Numbered from the stretch's first letter, positions 9,081 to 19,341 are shown. The stretch: DNA of 64,000 bases from Bacillus sp. FJAT-29937 (GCF_001509555.1 NZ_LMAS01000001.1:218971-282970); one strand, 5' to 3'. The notes: generated by a model from the letters alone, not told the origin. Numbers and translations are program-made.

Positions 9081-10389
9081 AGGGATATTGCCGACTAAAA
9101 GGTTGTTGTTGATTTTCTTTATTCTTTCTATTGTTTTAATAATGGGTACAGCTATAGATATCCCGTGGAAATTTGTCATTATCGTTAATATTTTTGTTTT
9201 TGCTGCTAGCCTTCTGGATTTACTGTTTTCACCTAACAAAAAGGAGATTATTCTTAAGCGTATCATTCCTGAGGAGATGGAAAGAGGGAAGTCATATGCC
9301 ATCCAAATCGAAATAAATAATCATTCACTGCAATCCTTTTATTTTCGATTGATAGATGGAATCCCTTTAGACTTTCATCGCCCTTTTCCTTTTCATGGAA
9401 AGATTGAAAAGGGATCTTCCACTATACCCTCATATGAAACAAGAGCAAGTGTGAGGGGAAAATATGAGATTCATAAGCTTTATTTCCGTTACTGCAGTTC
9501 TTTAGGCTTGTGGGAAAAACAGATGACGGTTGAATTACATGATTCTGTTAAAGTCATTCCCGATCTATCGGAGACGAAGCAATATTTAGAAAGTGCACAG
9601 GCGTTTTTACTATACGAAGGTGTAAAAATCCGTAAGCGGCAAAGTGGAGTAGGGGATTTTGCCAAAATTCGCAGCTATGTTGTTGGGGATGATCCTCGAA
9701 AAATTAATTGGCGGCAAACAGCGAAGCTTCGTGAAGTAATGACAAATGAATATGAACCAGAGCATGGGAAGTATGTGACGTTATTAATTGATTGCGGGCG
9801 AATGATGGGTGCTGAGCTTGAAAAGGGAAATCGGCTTGAAAGATCGTTAGAAGCAGCACTGACAGTAGCAGTAGCTGCCCTGCAAAAAGGAGATCAAGTG
9901 TCTGTCCTGGCTTTTTCCAAGGAAGTGAAAGTATTTGTTCCTCCAGCTAAAGGGTTGGCTCACTTGCAGACGATTCTTCATGCCATTTATAATCTTGAGG
10001 TGGATGCTTCCGAATCCAATTATGCTGCTGTCCTGCAATATTTAGAAACAATGCAGAAAAAGCGCAGCCTTCTTTTCCTATTCAGTGATGTCGCAACCTT
10101 TCTTCATGAGGAAACAGCCCTTGCCTATTTAAAACGGCTTAGACAGCGGCATTTGTTTCTAATGATGGGCCTAGAAGATGTGACGTTATTAAAAACAATC
10201 AATACTAAGCCAGACCAAGTACAAAAAGCAATGATAAAAAGTATCGCGCAGCAGCAAATGCTTATTAAGAAAAGAGAAAAACTGAAATGGGAAAAACAAG
10301 GCCTCTTAATCGTAGAGGCCCTTGAGGAAAAACTAGCGGTTACAGCCGTTTCTCATTACATAGATATTATGAATCGGAATCTATTATAG
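9031..10389 (+). CDS. DUF58 (VWA-like) protein
   Basis: This 452-residue protein has two adjacent N-terminal membrane helices (about residues 24-65), an extracellular-like beta segment, and a C-terminal VWA-like domain. The DUF58 hallmark (DDPRKINWRQTAKLREVMTN) is near residue 230, followed by a MIDAS-like LLIDCGRMM. The start is TTG 9031 after GGAGGGAGTGAGCG, inside the MoxR gene. It is the expected MoxR partner. The last 23 bases overlap the convergent SpoIIM-like gene. Confidence 0.88.
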   Translation: MTKSLKSLWGRFLFQDRGILPTKRLLLIFFILSIVLIMGTAIDIPWKFVIIVNIFVFAASLLDLLFSPNKKEIILKRIIPEEMERGKSYAIQIEINNHSLQSFYFRLIDGIPLDFHRPFPFHGKIEKGSSTIPSYETRASVRGKYEIHKLYFRYCSSLGLWEKQMTVELHDSVKVIPDLSETKQYLESAQAFLLYEGVKIRKRQSGVGDFAKIRSYVVGDDPRKINWRQTAKLREVMTNEYEPEHGKYVTLLIDCGRMMGAELEKGNRLERSLEAALTVAVAALQKGDQVSVLAFSKEVKVFVPPAKGLAHLQTILHAIYNLEVDASESNYAAVLQYLETMQKKRSLLFLFSDVATFLHEETALAYLKRLRQRHLFLMMGLEDVTLLKTINTKPDQVQKAMIKSIAQQQMLIKKREKLKWEKQGLLIVEALEEKLAVTAVSHYIDIMNRNLL

Positions 10390-11347
10390 CTTGTTTTCGC
10401 ATTAATGAAAGCTTACCAATCGCAATATAAAGGATTAAACCAATAATCGTAATGAAAGCAACGATATACTTTGCTTCTAATGAAATCTTTGCCGGTGTGA
10501 TAAAGCCTTCAATGATTCCAGCAATAACAAATAACGGAATGGTTCCGAGCAATAATTGAACAGAACGGCTAGCTTGGTGCTTTAGCTGAAACCCTCTTGA
10601 GAAATTTCCTGGAACGAAGAGCTTATAGCCCATTAACAATCCAGCACCGCCAGCAATGAAAATGGCTGTAAGCTCAATCATTCCATGTGGGACAATATAT
10701 GCCCAAAAATCATAAGACTTCCCATGATTCCAAAAGAGGGCGGCAAGTGCACCAACAATGATCCCATTATAAATCAATAAATAAATCGTTAATATTCCAA
10801 AGGTGACACCGCCGGCAAAAGCCAAAATCGCTACTTGAATATTATTCGTCATAATGCTGGCAGACATGAATGGGGAATCAACCGCTCCATCGCCGCTGCC
10901 TAATTTGTCAGGATCCACACCTTGGGCGATATCTGCAGGAAGGATCGAGTAAATATGCATCGGGTCATCAACAACTGAAAAAAAGCTGCCAACCCCGCCA
11001 ACAGTAAAAAGAACCATGGCGGCAATAATAAACTTCCATTGCTCTATTAATAGACCGATAAATTTCGTCCGGAAAAAATAGCTTGCTTGTTTCATACTTG
11101 TCATTTGATTTTTATACAATAAGTTATGTGATTTTGACACGAGTGCATTTAAATATTGGGTAACATCTTCATTTGGGAAGTAAGTTTGACTGTACGATAA
11201 ATTTTGGGCAGCCTTTTGATAAAGGCGGTAGTAGTGATTAATGTCTGCACCTGTTATCTTTCTTTTTCTTTTCTGCATGGATGCTGCCATCTGTTCAAGC
11301 TGCTGCCAATCTTCACGGTGCTGCTTAATAAATTGCTTAACATTCAT
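10367..11347 (-). CDS. SpoIIM-like (DUF95) membrane protein
   Basis: This 326-residue protein has a soluble helical N-terminus (about 100 residues) and about five membrane helices in the DUF95/SpoIIM pattern, including WAYIVPHGMIELTAIFIAGGAGLLMG, the most conserved block. It is longer than SpoIIM proper, which lacks the large N-terminal domain, and such versions usually accompany MoxR/RDD gene clusters. It is probably a partner of the neighbouring module rather than the engulfment protein itself. It is divergent from the RDD gene. Confidence 0.8.
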   Translation of the reverse strand: MNVKQFIKQHREDWQQLEQMAASMQKRKRKITGADINHYYRLYQKAAQNLSYSQTYFPNEDVTQYLNALVSKSHNLLYKNQMTSMKQASYFFRTKFIGLLIEQWKFIIAAMVLFTVGGVGSFFSVVDDPMHIYSILPADIAQGVDPDKLGSGDGAVDSPFMSASIMTNNIQVAILAFAGGVTFGILTIYLLIYNGIIVGALAALFWNHGKSYDFWAYIVPHGMIELTAIFIAGGAGLLMGYKLFVPGNFSRGFQLKHQASRSVQLLLGTIPLFVIAGIIEGFITPAKISLEAKYIVAFITIIGLILYIAIGKLSLMRKQAIIDSDS

Positions 11348-11446
11348 ATTGACACCTCTTGTAAACTGCTTTTCTCCTTATTATAGTAATTTTGTAGAAA
11401 AATAGAAACAGCTAGAGAAATATTATGAAAAATGGAGGGGACTTCA

Positions 11447-12250
11447 ATGAACCAAGACCGTATCGGAATAAAAACTCCAGAATATGTTTCACTAAATTTT
11501 CAGCTGGCTGGTCTTGGAAGCAGGACTGCAGCTTATATAATTGATCAGGCCATCTTAATCGTTGTGAACATTTTGATTGTCATTGTCCTTATTTTGTTAT
11601 TATCTGGACAGTCAGATATCGTATTATGGGCCGAATTAAATTCTGTCACTGCTGCAATCACAATCATTTTATTGTTCATTCTCAATTGGGGTTACTTTTT
11701 TGCATTTGAATACTTTTCCGGCGGGCGAACGATTGGCAAGAAAGTATTGGGTTTGCGTGTTATACAAGAAAATGGCCACAGCATTACTCTGCTTTCAAGC
11801 TTTATTCGCAATTTCCTCCGTATTATTGATTCCTTGCCAGCTAATTATTTTCTTGGCATGATGATGATCTTTTTTCATTCTAAGCATAAAAGAATCGGGG
11901 ATCTAGTTGCTGGAACGATTGTTGTACATGAAAGAAAAGCGAAAAAGAAAAAGAAACTATCCCCTATAGAAAAGGAAATTGAAAAACGCGGATTGGCAAA
12001 AAATGATCTCTTTATAGAGGAACAGGTTTTGAAAACATTCGGAGCGAAGGAATGGAATTTAGTTAAAACGTATTGCAGCCGGTTTTCTCATTTACCGGAA
12101 GAAGAGAGTATTAGACTGACAAGGCAGGTAGCAGAAATAGTACTTCCAAAAGCAAGGTTGGATGCAACAGGAATGAGCTTCCAGGATTTAGAAAATATTC
12201 TGCTCGTTCTATATTTACATTTAAGGGATGAATGGGAATATGAGTTATAG
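11447..12250 (+). CDS. RDD-family membrane protein
   Basis: The ATG at 11447 follows GGAGGGG with 6-base spacing; the in-frame ATG at 11432 precedes that site and is rejected. The 267-residue protein has an RDD domain (LGSRTAAYIIDQAILIVVNI, FSGGRTIGKKVLGLRVI, RFIRNFLR-like block, HSKHKRIGDLVAGT). A soluble C-terminal extension of about 100 residues follows. RDD proteins are common neighbours of SpoIIM-like and MoxR genes. The function is unknown; transport or ion exchange has been proposed for some members. Confidence 0.85.
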   Translation: MNQDRIGIKTPEYVSLNFQLAGLGSRTAAYIIDQAILIVVNILIVIVLILLLSGQSDIVLWAELNSVTAAITIILLFILNWGYFFAFEYFSGGRTIGKKVLGLRVIQENGHSITLLSSFIRNFLRIIDSLPANYFLGMMMIFFHSKHKRIGDLVAGTIVVHERKAKKKKKLSPIEKEIEKRGLAKNDLFIEEQVLKTFGAKEWNLVKTYCSRFSHLPEEESIRLTRQVAEIVLPKARLDATGMSFQDLENILLVLYLHLRDEWEYEL

Positions 12251-12260
12251 AATTTAATGA

Positions 12261-12303
12261 AAAAGGCTAAAGGAACGGATAAACGTCCTTTTAGCCTTTT
12301 TTG
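12261..12303. terminator. bidirectional intrinsic terminator
   Basis: A 17-base arm at 12261-12277 (AAAAGGCTAAAGGAACG) pairs with 12284-12300, with T-runs on both strands. It ends the RDD gene, and the stop codon of the convergent gene lies inside the stem. Confidence 0.85.
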
Positions 12304-13061
12304 ATTTTAGAAGGATTATTAATTTTATACAAGACAGGGTCAGCAACGATAAATTCTTCCCCCACATCTTTGCCTTTCGGTAATTTCTTCTTAACGATTT
12401 TCCCATCGAATTCAAGAATATCTCCAGGTGCCAGTTCATGTTTCTTCAAAGTCTTTGAGTGAGAACACCATGATAGCCCCACATCAATTGGATTTTCTTG
12501 CGTGATCATAACATTCTCTAGAATAATAACTTCATCATTTTCTTCATTAAAATTATTCCAGCTTAAAGAGAATTGTTTAACTGCTGCCGTAAAATGCACC
12601 TTTTCTTCGGGAAGCTCAAGTTTAGCTGGCTTTTCTTTCTTCTCATTTTTCTTTTTTGGTTCTTTTATGCTTTTATTTTCCTCAGGTTTTATTTCTTCCT
12701 TTGGCGCCTCTTGAATAGTGGAAGGTAAAGAATGTTCAACTGCATCGGTAAAGGTTCCTTTTCCAAAGCTTGAAGCCTGCATTTCCTTCAAATAGGCTGG
12801 ATGAATGCAGCTTAAGCTTCCGTCTTGAAATTCAATAATGATTGTGTTTAATTCGCTATTTTTTTCATAAACCTCATAGCCTTTTACCGATACGGTATAC
12901 TGAAGGTTTTTTTCCTTGTAGAGAAATTGCTTTTTGACCTCTTTCGTTGCAGATAGACCCCATTCTCTAACTTTATCCGCATAATGCTGTTCATCAGTAA
13001 AGGTTTCATAATTCCCCTTTGGAGGAAGATGGGTAATGGCGACAGTTGCAGTAATATCCAT
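12291..13061 (-). CDS. uncharacterised two-domain protein with charged linker
   Basis: This 256-residue soluble protein is not recognised. Residues 1-105 look like one compact domain. Residues 115-150 form a Lys/Glu/Pro-rich linker. The last 100 residues are beta-rich, with LAPGDILEFDGKIVKKKL reminiscent of an OB-type barrel, though this is weak inference. It has no signal peptide or membrane helix. It stands alone between terminators, so the neighbours do not hint at a role. Confidence 0.6.
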   Translation of the reverse strand: MDITATVAITHLPPKGNYETFTDEQHYADKVREWGLSATKEVKKQFLYKEKNLQYTVSVKGYEVYEKNSELNTIIIEFQDGSLSCIHPAYLKEMQASSFGKGTFTDAVEHSLPSTIQEAPKEEIKPEENKSIKEPKKKNEKKEKPAKLELPEEKVHFTAAVKQFSLSWNNFNEENDEVIILENVMITQENPIDVGLSWCSHSKTLKKHELAPGDILEFDGKIVKKKLPKGKDVGEEFIVADPVLYKINNPSKIKKG

Positions 13062-13250
13062 TGATACTCACCCTTTCTTAGGTTTGGTGTATGCTTATGT
13101 ATTAGAATACGGTTAGATTATCATGAAATTAATGTTAACTCAATCTTTAAGAGTATGATGGTCATCACAATCCTTTATACAATTAAATGGTACTTTATTT
13201 ATGAGAACAATAATCAATTAAAATGAAGTCCATTGCAAAGGAGAATCCTT

Positions 13251-14477
13251 ATGAGTGAAATCATTAATAATCGAGAACACACAATTAAGAATACAGAACG
13301 CCAAACCGTTTTAAAACAAATATTTATCGATCTACATAACGGAAGAAATGTAGACGAAGTAAAAGCTCATTTTAATGCATTTGTCGGAAAAATTACCATT
13401 GAGGAAATTACTCAACTTCAGCATGATATAATGGAGGAGGGCGGCATTCCGCTAGATGATTTGCAGCGACTGTATGCAGCCCATACCGATATTTTTAGAG
13501 GCTCTATAGAGGAACCTGAAAGCGCCATAAAGCCGGAGAATGTGCCTGGACATCCGATTCATACATTCGTTCAGGAAAATCATGAGCTTGATAAGTTAAT
13601 TAAATCAAGAGTTCAGTTACATTTACAACAGTTTATCGATGAAGATACAGCTGAAATTGTTTACAAGCTATTGGAGGATTGCAATCTTTTATTAGATATT
13701 GATAAGCATTATAGCCGAAAAGAAAATCTGCTTTTTCCATATCTTGAAAAGTATGGGATCTATGGTCCGACAAATAATATGTGGAGAATTGACGACTTTA
13801 TTAGAGATGGCATTAAAGAAGCAAAACATAAGCTGTCCAATTATGATGGCAATAAACAAGAAATCGTGAATCTCGTTCATTTTATAATGGAAGAAGTAAT
13901 CAACATGATCTATAGGGAAGAGCATATACTCTTCCCGATGGCTTTGAAAAATTTAACGGAGGATGAATGGGTCAAAATCGCACATGAAAGCGATGAAATC
14001 GGTTTTTGTTTAACTAGCCCTACGGAGGAATGGAAGCCGGAAAGGAAGGATTTAGGCGAAAATGCCATCTCAGAGGGTTATATTAAAATGGAAACAGGGA
14101 TTTTATCTTTAAAACAGCTGGAGCTGCTTTTGAATCATTTGCCTGTCGACATTACATTTATTGACCAAGACGATGTTGTCCGCTATTTCTCACATGGTAA
14201 AGAGAGGATTTTTGCAAGGACGAAGGCTGTTATCGGCCGTACCGTCCAAAACTGTCATCCGCCAAGAAGTGTGCATGTTGTTGAAGAATTATTAGCTGAC
14301 TTCAAATCAGGACGGAAGGATACTGAGGATTTCTGGATTAAGTTCCGCGATAAATATGTATATATTCGTTATTTCGCCGTAAGGGACGAGAACGAAAATT
14401 ATATTGGCACATTAGAATTCACCCAAAATATTGATCCTATCAAAGCAATAGAAGGGGAAAAAAGAATTTTATCATAG
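13251..14477 (+). CDS. DUF438 protein with hemerythrin and PAS domains
   Basis: ATG 13251 follows AAAGGAG; the frame opens 18 bases earlier but without a site. The 408-residue protein has an N-terminal DUF438 domain (about residues 12-80) and a hemerythrin HHE region (HPIHTFVQENHELDKL, DKHYSRKENLLFP, REEHILFP) with the histidines and glutamates expected for a di-iron site. A C-terminal PAS-like domain near residues 290-400 (LPVDITFIDQDDVVRYFS) completes it. Such proteins are thought to sense oxygen, NO or redox state. A TGATG-gt-CATCA inverted repeat at 13156-13167 lies upstream and could be an operator, at low confidence. Confidence 0.88.
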   Translation: MSEIINNREHTIKNTERQTVLKQIFIDLHNGRNVDEVKAHFNAFVGKITIEEITQLQHDIMEEGGIPLDDLQRLYAAHTDIFRGSIEEPESAIKPENVPGHPIHTFVQENHELDKLIKSRVQLHLQQFIDEDTAEIVYKLLEDCNLLLDIDKHYSRKENLLFPYLEKYGIYGPTNNMWRIDDFIRDGIKEAKHKLSNYDGNKQEIVNLVHFIMEEVINMIYREEHILFPMALKNLTEDEWVKIAHESDEIGFCLTSPTEEWKPERKDLGENAISEGYIKMETGILSLKQLELLLNHLPVDITFIDQDDVVRYFSHGKERIFARTKAVIGRTVQNCHPPRSVHVVEELLADFKSGRKDTEDFWIKFRDKYVYIRYFAVRDENENYIGTLEFTQNIDPIKAIEGEKRILS

Positions 14478-14483
14478 CAATGA

Positions 14484-14520
14484 AAAGCACCGTTCAGAAT
14501 GGCTGAATGGTGCTTTATTT
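14484..14520 (+). terminator. intrinsic terminator
   Basis: AGCACCGTTCAG pairs with CTGAATGGTGCT across a short loop and is followed by TTTATTTT. It lies directly after the DUF438 gene. Confidence 0.85.
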
Positions 14521-14604
14521 TATGAAAATTAAAAAGAATAATATTTTTCTATTAAAAGTCATGATAAACTAGTATTTAAAATAATACATAAAGAGAGGCT
14601 CAAA

Positions 14605-15390
14605 ATGATAAAAGCAGTTTTTTTCGATTTAGATGATACTCTACTTTGGGATCAAAAAAGCGTGAAGGAAGCCTTTGCTGCTACGTGTAAATTGGCAGGG
14701 GACCGTTATAGATTGGACCCTCAACAGTTTGAGGAAACCGTTCGTGCGGAAGCGAGAAACCTTTACGCCAGCTATGAAACTTATCCGTTTACACAAATGA
14801 TTGGGATCAATCCGTTTGAGGGGTTATGGGGTAACTTTTTAGATGATCAGGATGATTTCAGAAAAATGAAAGAAATTGTTCCTGGATATCGGAAAGACGC
14901 TTGGACAAGGGCGCTTAAGCTGTTGGGTGTCGATGATCCAGACTTTGGGCATGAATTAGCAGAATGTTTCCCACAGGAGCGCCGAAAATCTCCTTTCGTC
15001 TATGAAGAGACTTTTCAAGTTTTGGATAAGTTAAAAGGGAACTACAAACTCCTTTTACTTACAAATGGTTCACCCGATTTACAAAACACGAAATTGACGA
15101 TTACACCTGAAATAGCCCCTTATTTTGACCAAATTGTCATTTCAGGCGGGTTTGGAAAAGGGAAGCCGGATCCTTCTATTTTTGAACATGCCTTATCACT
15201 AATGTCGCTGCACAAAGATGAAGTGATTATGGTAGGGGATAATCTGATGACTGATATCCTTGGCGCTAATCGTGCTGGCATACGATCTGTTTGGATCAAT
15301 AGGGAGGATAAAGAAAGAAATGAAGTAATTCCAACCTATGAAATCAGTCATTTGGAAGAGCTTTTTCAAATACTCGATGACATACAATGA
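14605..15390 (+). CDS. HAD-superfamily hydrolase (YsaA-like)
   Basis: This 261-residue cytoplasmic phosphatase-like protein has all four HAD motifs: [10 protein letters not shown] (nucleophile Asp), [16 protein letters not shown] (Lys) and [13 protein letters not shown]. The helical cap between motifs I and II is about 110 residues, a C1-type cap as in N-acylneuraminate-phosphatase-like members. The natural substrate cannot be deduced. The start follows AGAGAGG. It is a single gene with its own terminator. Confidence 0.85.
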   Translation: MIKAVFFDLDDTLLWDQKSVKEAFAATCKLAGDRYRLDPQQFEETVRAEARNLYASYETYPFTQMIGINPFEGLWGNFLDDQDDFRKMKEIVPGYRKDAWTRALKLLGVDDPDFGHELAECFPQERRKSPFVYEETFQVLDKLKGNYKLLLLTNGSPDLQNTKLTITPEIAPYFDQIVISGGFGKGKPDPSIFEHALSLMSLHKDEVIMVGDNLMTDILGANRAGIRSVWINREDKERNEVIPTYEISHLEELFQILDDIQ

Positions 15391-15403
15391 AAAAAGGGTT
15401 AAA

Positions 15404-15438
15404 GAAAGCGCTGATTTGAAAAACATCAGCGCTTTTTC
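15404..15438. terminator. bidirectional intrinsic terminator
   Basis: AAAGCGCTGAT (15405-15415) pairs with ATCAGCGCTTT (15425-15435), with T-runs on both sides. It separates the convergent HAD and germination-receptor units. Confidence 0.9.
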
Positions 15439-15446
15439 ATTAGAAA

Positions 15447-16550
15447 TTAACTTGTTTTATTGGCGGGAGAAAATCGTTTTCTGATTCCTCCAACGATTAA
15501 AAGCAATATAGGGATTGCAACCATATTGATAGGCAATACATATTTCACCCAATACTTTTTTACATATTCGACTCCAAATAACGTAATGGTCGGCTGAAAA
15601 ATCGCTAATGCAAAGGTCACGATGGCGACAAACCAAATGGCTTTTTTCCAATCTTTAATTTTTAGTAATTGGGCTGTACCATAACTTGCCGCAAAAAAGT
15701 ATACAGATAGCTTGATAAAAACACTTAAAATCCAAATTAAAACTGCAATAATTTCCAAATTCTGAATAAAATCCATAATGGAAATAAAGCGAACCATATC
15801 TATAGCTGGGAACAATAATTTTTGCGAAATTTGAGGGCCAAATACCATCAATACATTAATTGTCGCAGTGGTCACTAAGAAACCAGAAAGAACTAGTCCC
15901 CATATTGCCCTAGATGGACCTTTCTTCGGTTCATCCATAAATGCAATAAGCATCATCATTATTACTGATTCGCCAATAAATGAAAGTGGCGAAAAAGAAC
16001 CCTTTATTATTTGGATATATCCATTTTGGGAATAAATTGGAAATATTTTCCGAAAATCCAAATCGGGAATCGTAAGAGTGATTAATGAAATGACCATGAT
16101 GAGGACGAGTGGTCCAAATACTTCGCTGCAACGTGCGATTCCTTCAATCCCTCCAATATTGGTGACGTAAATAATGACAATAAGCATCGTTATCATTAGC
16201 GACCACGCCGGGGTTCTAGGTAATAGGATGGTAATGGTAAACTGTGCAAACTCCCCGAGAATATTACCAATTACCGAGTACCATTGAATAAAATAACAAA
16301 AGAGAACAGTTGTCCCAATCCATTTGCCCAAAATTTGTTTACAGAATTCTATCAAGGTTTGTTTTGGATAAAATAGTGCTACCGTTGTTGCTATCAATAC
16401 AATTACGATACCTAATATTATGGCGATAAGCATGGAAATCCATGCATCCTGTTTTGCATCGATGATCGTTGGATTTAACGCTAACAGAAGCATATTGCCT
16501 GTTTGAAAGGTGAATATGATCCAAAAAATTTGCAAACCATTTATTTTCAT
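15447..16550 (-). CDS. spore germination receptor B subunit (GerAB/GerKB permease family)
   Basis: This 367-residue protein has about ten membrane helices and begins MKINGLQIFWIIFTFQTGNM, the usual start of GerAB-type endospore germination permeases of the amino acid-polyamine transporter fold. These inner-membrane subunits bind the germinant. The start overlaps the C-subunit stop by 4 bases (ATGA). It is the third gene of an A-C-B operon, the same order as B. subtilis gerK. The germinant cannot be inferred. Confidence 0.92.
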   Translation of the reverse strand: MKINGLQIFWIIFTFQTGNMLLLALNPTIIDAKQDAWISMLIAIILGIVIVLIATTVALFYPKQTLIEFCKQILGKWIGTTVLFCYFIQWYSVIGNILGEFAQFTITILLPRTPAWSLMITMLIVIIYVTNIGGIEGIARCSEVFGPLVLIMVISLITLTIPDLDFRKIFPIYSQNGYIQIIKGSFSPLSFIGESVIMMMLIAFMDEPKKGPSRAIWGLVLSGFLVTTATINVLMVFGPQISQKLLFPAIDMVRFISIMDFIQNLEIIAVLIWILSVFIKLSVYFFAASYGTAQLLKIKDWKKAIWFVAIVTFALAIFQPTITLFGVEYVKKYWVKYVLPINMVAIPILLLIVGGIRKRFSPANKTS

Positions 16551-17743
16551 TTGTGAATCTCACTTTCTTTTAACAAGATGGATGGTCCTGTCATGCCAAT
16601 TCGCCTAATTTCAATATTTGTTTTTACAATTATTTCAGCTTCAGAAAAATGCTTATCCCAATCCTTGCTTAATTCCTTCCACTGATGAGGATATTTTAAA
16701 TGAATTGCATCACCAAATCCAAAAATATCCTGACCATATTTACTTTGAACCTTCTTAATCGTTTTTAGTGCTCTTTTATTTTCTTCTTTTTCAAATGCCC
16801 TTCTCATCTTATGAACATTTTTTGGATCATTAAGATCTACATTTGTATTGTTTTCAAGAAGGGCTCCTTTCCCAGACAATTTCACATTAATTATGATTTT
16901 ATTATCTCTCCCCAATTTTGGTTCAATTTCACTTTTTATTTTAGTTAAAATCAAACTTGCGTTTCCATCATCAAATGGAATGGTAATAGTTAACTTTTTT
17001 AACAAACCTTTTATCCAAAGAAAGGCTCTGTTTTCCACATTATTTAAATAGCCAACTAATTTTAAGTCTTGATTAAAAACAGCTAAACCTGCAATTTTCA
17101 AAATATCATCGGAGGAATTATACCCTCCGGAGGATTTCCCCGTTTGAATTTGTGTGATATCTACAACAGGAAGAGATGGCCGAATCCCATCGCTGTTAGC
17201 AGCAATTAAAAAGTTTACTAAAGCTATGTCGCCCCTCCCTCCATATTGCACATGCCCTTTAATTGCGGCAACAGCTGGTGGTTTTTCTAAAGGATCCGAA
17301 AGATTAAGTGCTTCTAAGGCTGTAGCACCTTTGACGACAAAAGCATCCGTGCGCAAGCTGACATCAGAACCGCGGGTAACTGCATCAATTTGGTGTTTAA
17401 CCCCGAGTTTGGCAAATTCCTCCCCAAAGAAAATAACTCTTCTGTGCCCTGGAAAGGATTCTCTTGAAAGCTTTTCCTGCAAATTTTGCGTGGCATCGTT
17501 GACATTTTTCCCCTCTGCCGAAATTGTAAAAGACTCTTTAGCGCCGGCACTGCTCCCACTTTGGGATTGCATATTGGATGGGACAACAATTTGGCCACTA
17601 AGCTGAATGTTTTTTTTCTCTCCTACATCCCATCCAGTTGCAAGCCATATAGCTCTTTCGTTTAATTCCTTCCGATCCCAACAGCCGGCGGTGAAAATTA
17701 AAAACATGCAAATTTGAATAATGATCAAGCATCTTTTGGTCAT
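16547..17743 (-). CDS. spore germination receptor C subunit, Ger(x)C lipoprotein
   Basis: This 398-residue lipoprotein has a signal peptide ending in the lipobox TAGC followed by WDRKELNERAIWLATGWD, the diagnostic start of Ger(x)C proteins. The C-terminal domain carries the expected KVQSKYGQDIFGFGDAIHLKYP block. It is lipid-anchored on the outer face of the spore inner membrane as part of the receptor. It overlaps the A subunit by 4 bases. Expression in the forespore (sigma-G) is expected from the family. Confidence 0.92.
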   Translation of the reverse strand: MTKRCLIIIQICMFLIFTAGCWDRKELNERAIWLATGWDVGEKKNIQLSGQIVVPSNMQSQSGSSAGAKESFTISAEGKNVNDATQNLQEKLSRESFPGHRRVIFFGEEFAKLGVKHQIDAVTRGSDVSLRTDAFVVKGATALEALNLSDPLEKPPAVAAIKGHVQYGGRGDIALVNFLIAANSDGIRPSLPVVDITQIQTGKSSGGYNSSDDILKIAGLAVFNQDLKLVGYLNNVENRAFLWIKGLLKKLTITIPFDDGNASLILTKIKSEIEPKLGRDNKIIINVKLSGKGALLENNTNVDLNDPKNVHKMRRAFEKEENKRALKTIKKVQSKYGQDIFGFGDAIHLKYPHQWKELSKDWDKHFSEAEIIVKTNIEIRRIGMTGPSILLKESEIHK

Positions 17744-19341
17744 TTTTCTTCCCTGCCTTGACCTGGATTTGGTCTTTGTCCAAATGGGATTCGTATTTTA
17801 TTCACGCCACTTGTTTGTGGTGGCCGATAATTATAAGCCCATTTAGGCACTCTAATGATTACATCCTTCAAGCCTGAAAAAATCTGCGGTGCAAATGGAC
17901 TAAAATAAGGAACACCAAAGGAACGTAGAGTAACAAGGTGAATAGTGATTGCAATAAATCCCAAAACAAGTCCATATAAACCAAATATTCCTGCCAAAAT
18001 TAATAAAACCATCCGGATCATTCGAAAAGCAGTTCCAAAATTATAGCGAGGAATAGCAAAGGAGGCAATTCCCGTTGTTGCTACAACGATTACCATCGGA
18101 GCAGAAACAATACCTGCCTGTACGGCTGCCTGACCGATGACGAGTGCCCCTACAATACTGACTGCTGAGCCAATTGGTTTGGGAAGCCGTATTCCCGCTT
18201 CGCGAAGGCCTTCAAATACGATCTCCATAATTAAAGCTTCAATAATAGCTGGAAAGGGCACTCCTTCCCTTGCGGCTGCAACACTTATAAGTAAAGTAGT
18301 TGGTATAAGTCCGGGATGATAGGTTGTCAGAGCTACATAAATGGAAGGAAGGAATTGAGCTATATTTAATAATGTAAAACGAATCATCCTAATAAAGGTA
18401 GTATAAATAAAGCGTTCGTAATAATCCTCGGCTGCCTGCAAACCTCCCCAAAATGTCATCGGAACTATGAGAACAAATGGGGTATTATCGACAAAAATAG
18501 CCACTCGTCCTTCTAACAGATTTGCAGTTACGACATCTGGTCTTTCCGTATTTTGAATTTGCGGGAACGGAGAAAAGGGGAAGTCTTCAATAAATTCTTC
18601 TATATACTCTGATTCTAATATCCCATCAATTTTAATTCGCTCGACTCTTTTTCGTACTTCTTCAATTAAAGAGTTTGGGGCAATCCCCTCAATATAAGCA
18701 ATTGCGATATCCGTCTTGGAATATTCTCCAATCGTAAATGGCTCGAATTTAAGCTTGGGACTTCTTATTCTCCTGCGGATAAGGGAAGTATTAGTCCTTA
18801 TTGATTCAATAAATCCGTCTCTTGGGCCACGAACAGTAACCTCAGTTTGTGGTTCATCTATCCCTCTTTTTTCAAAACCTTTCATATCAGCAATTAACGC
18901 TTTTTGTTCTCCATCAATAATTACCCCAACATTCGCCTTTAATACCCCATCAACAAGATCCTTAAGAGTGGATACATTCTTTACTTGGGCACTTGAAAAT
19001 AACTGTTGTTCAATCACATTTCCGAATGTTTGAAGTTCACCCGAACCTTTAGGTGGACCTTCAAACATTAAAGGCTTTAGAAAAACCTCTTCCAGGCTTT
19101 TCGTATCAATTAAACCATCAATATAAACAAGTAATATTTTTATTTCATTGAACACATAAATAGGTCGCAGGACAAAATCTGAACAGTTTTGGAAAATCTC
19201 TTTTAGGGCACTTTCATTCGCAGAAAGGTCAGAATTCAATATTTCAGATTGGTCAATGGAAGGCACTGGTAATTTCTCATTAATAAAGTCAAATAATTTT
19301 TTCTTATTCCTCAGCTTAACCAAGATAAATAGGCCTCCCAT
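17740..19341 (-). CDS. spore germination receptor A subunit (GerAA/GerKA family)
   Basis: This 533-residue protein has a large cytoplasmic N-terminal domain (residues 1-290) with the family blocks LLVYIDGLID and EVTVRGPRDGF, and four to five C-terminal membrane helices (RVAIFVDNTPFVLIVP through IFGLYGLVLGFIAI). ATG 19341 precedes GGGAGG, so a TTG at 19323, 10 bases after that site, may be the true start. A possible forespore-type promoter (GTATA and an AATATACTT-like -10) lies upstream at low confidence. It forms the ion-channel-like part of the receptor. Confidence 0.92.
   Translation of the reverse strand: MGGLFILVKLRNKKKLFDFINEKLPVPSIDQSEILNSDLSANESALKEIFQNCSDFVLRPIYVFNEIKILLVYIDGLIDTKSLEEVFLKPLMFEGPPKGSGELQTFGNVIEQQLFSSAQVKNVSTLKDLVDGVLKANVGVIIDGEQKALIADMKGFEKRGIDEPQTEVTVRGPRDGFIESIRTNTSLIRRRIRSPKLKFEPFTIGEYSKTDIAIAYIEGIAPNSLIEEVRKRVERIKIDGILESEYIEEFIEDFPFSPFPQIQNTERPDVVTANLLEGRVAIFVDNTPFVLIVPMTFWGGLQAAEDYYERFIYTTFIRMIRFTLLNIAQFLPSIYVALTTYHPGLIPTTLLISVAAAREGVPFPAIIEALIMEIVFEGLREAGIRLPKPIGSAVSIVGALVIGQAAVQAGIVSAPMVIVVATTGIASFAIPRYNFGTAFRMIRMVLLILAGIFGLYGLVLGFIAITIHLVTLRSFGVPYFSPFAPQIFSGLKDVIIRVPKWAYNYRPPQTSGVNKIRIPFGQRPNPGQGREEK

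Noticed and set aside
17154..17606. 150-residue plus-strand frame opposite the germination C subunit
   Set aside because: No ribosome site, no family match, and the opposite strand encodes a clear Ger(x)C lipoprotein.
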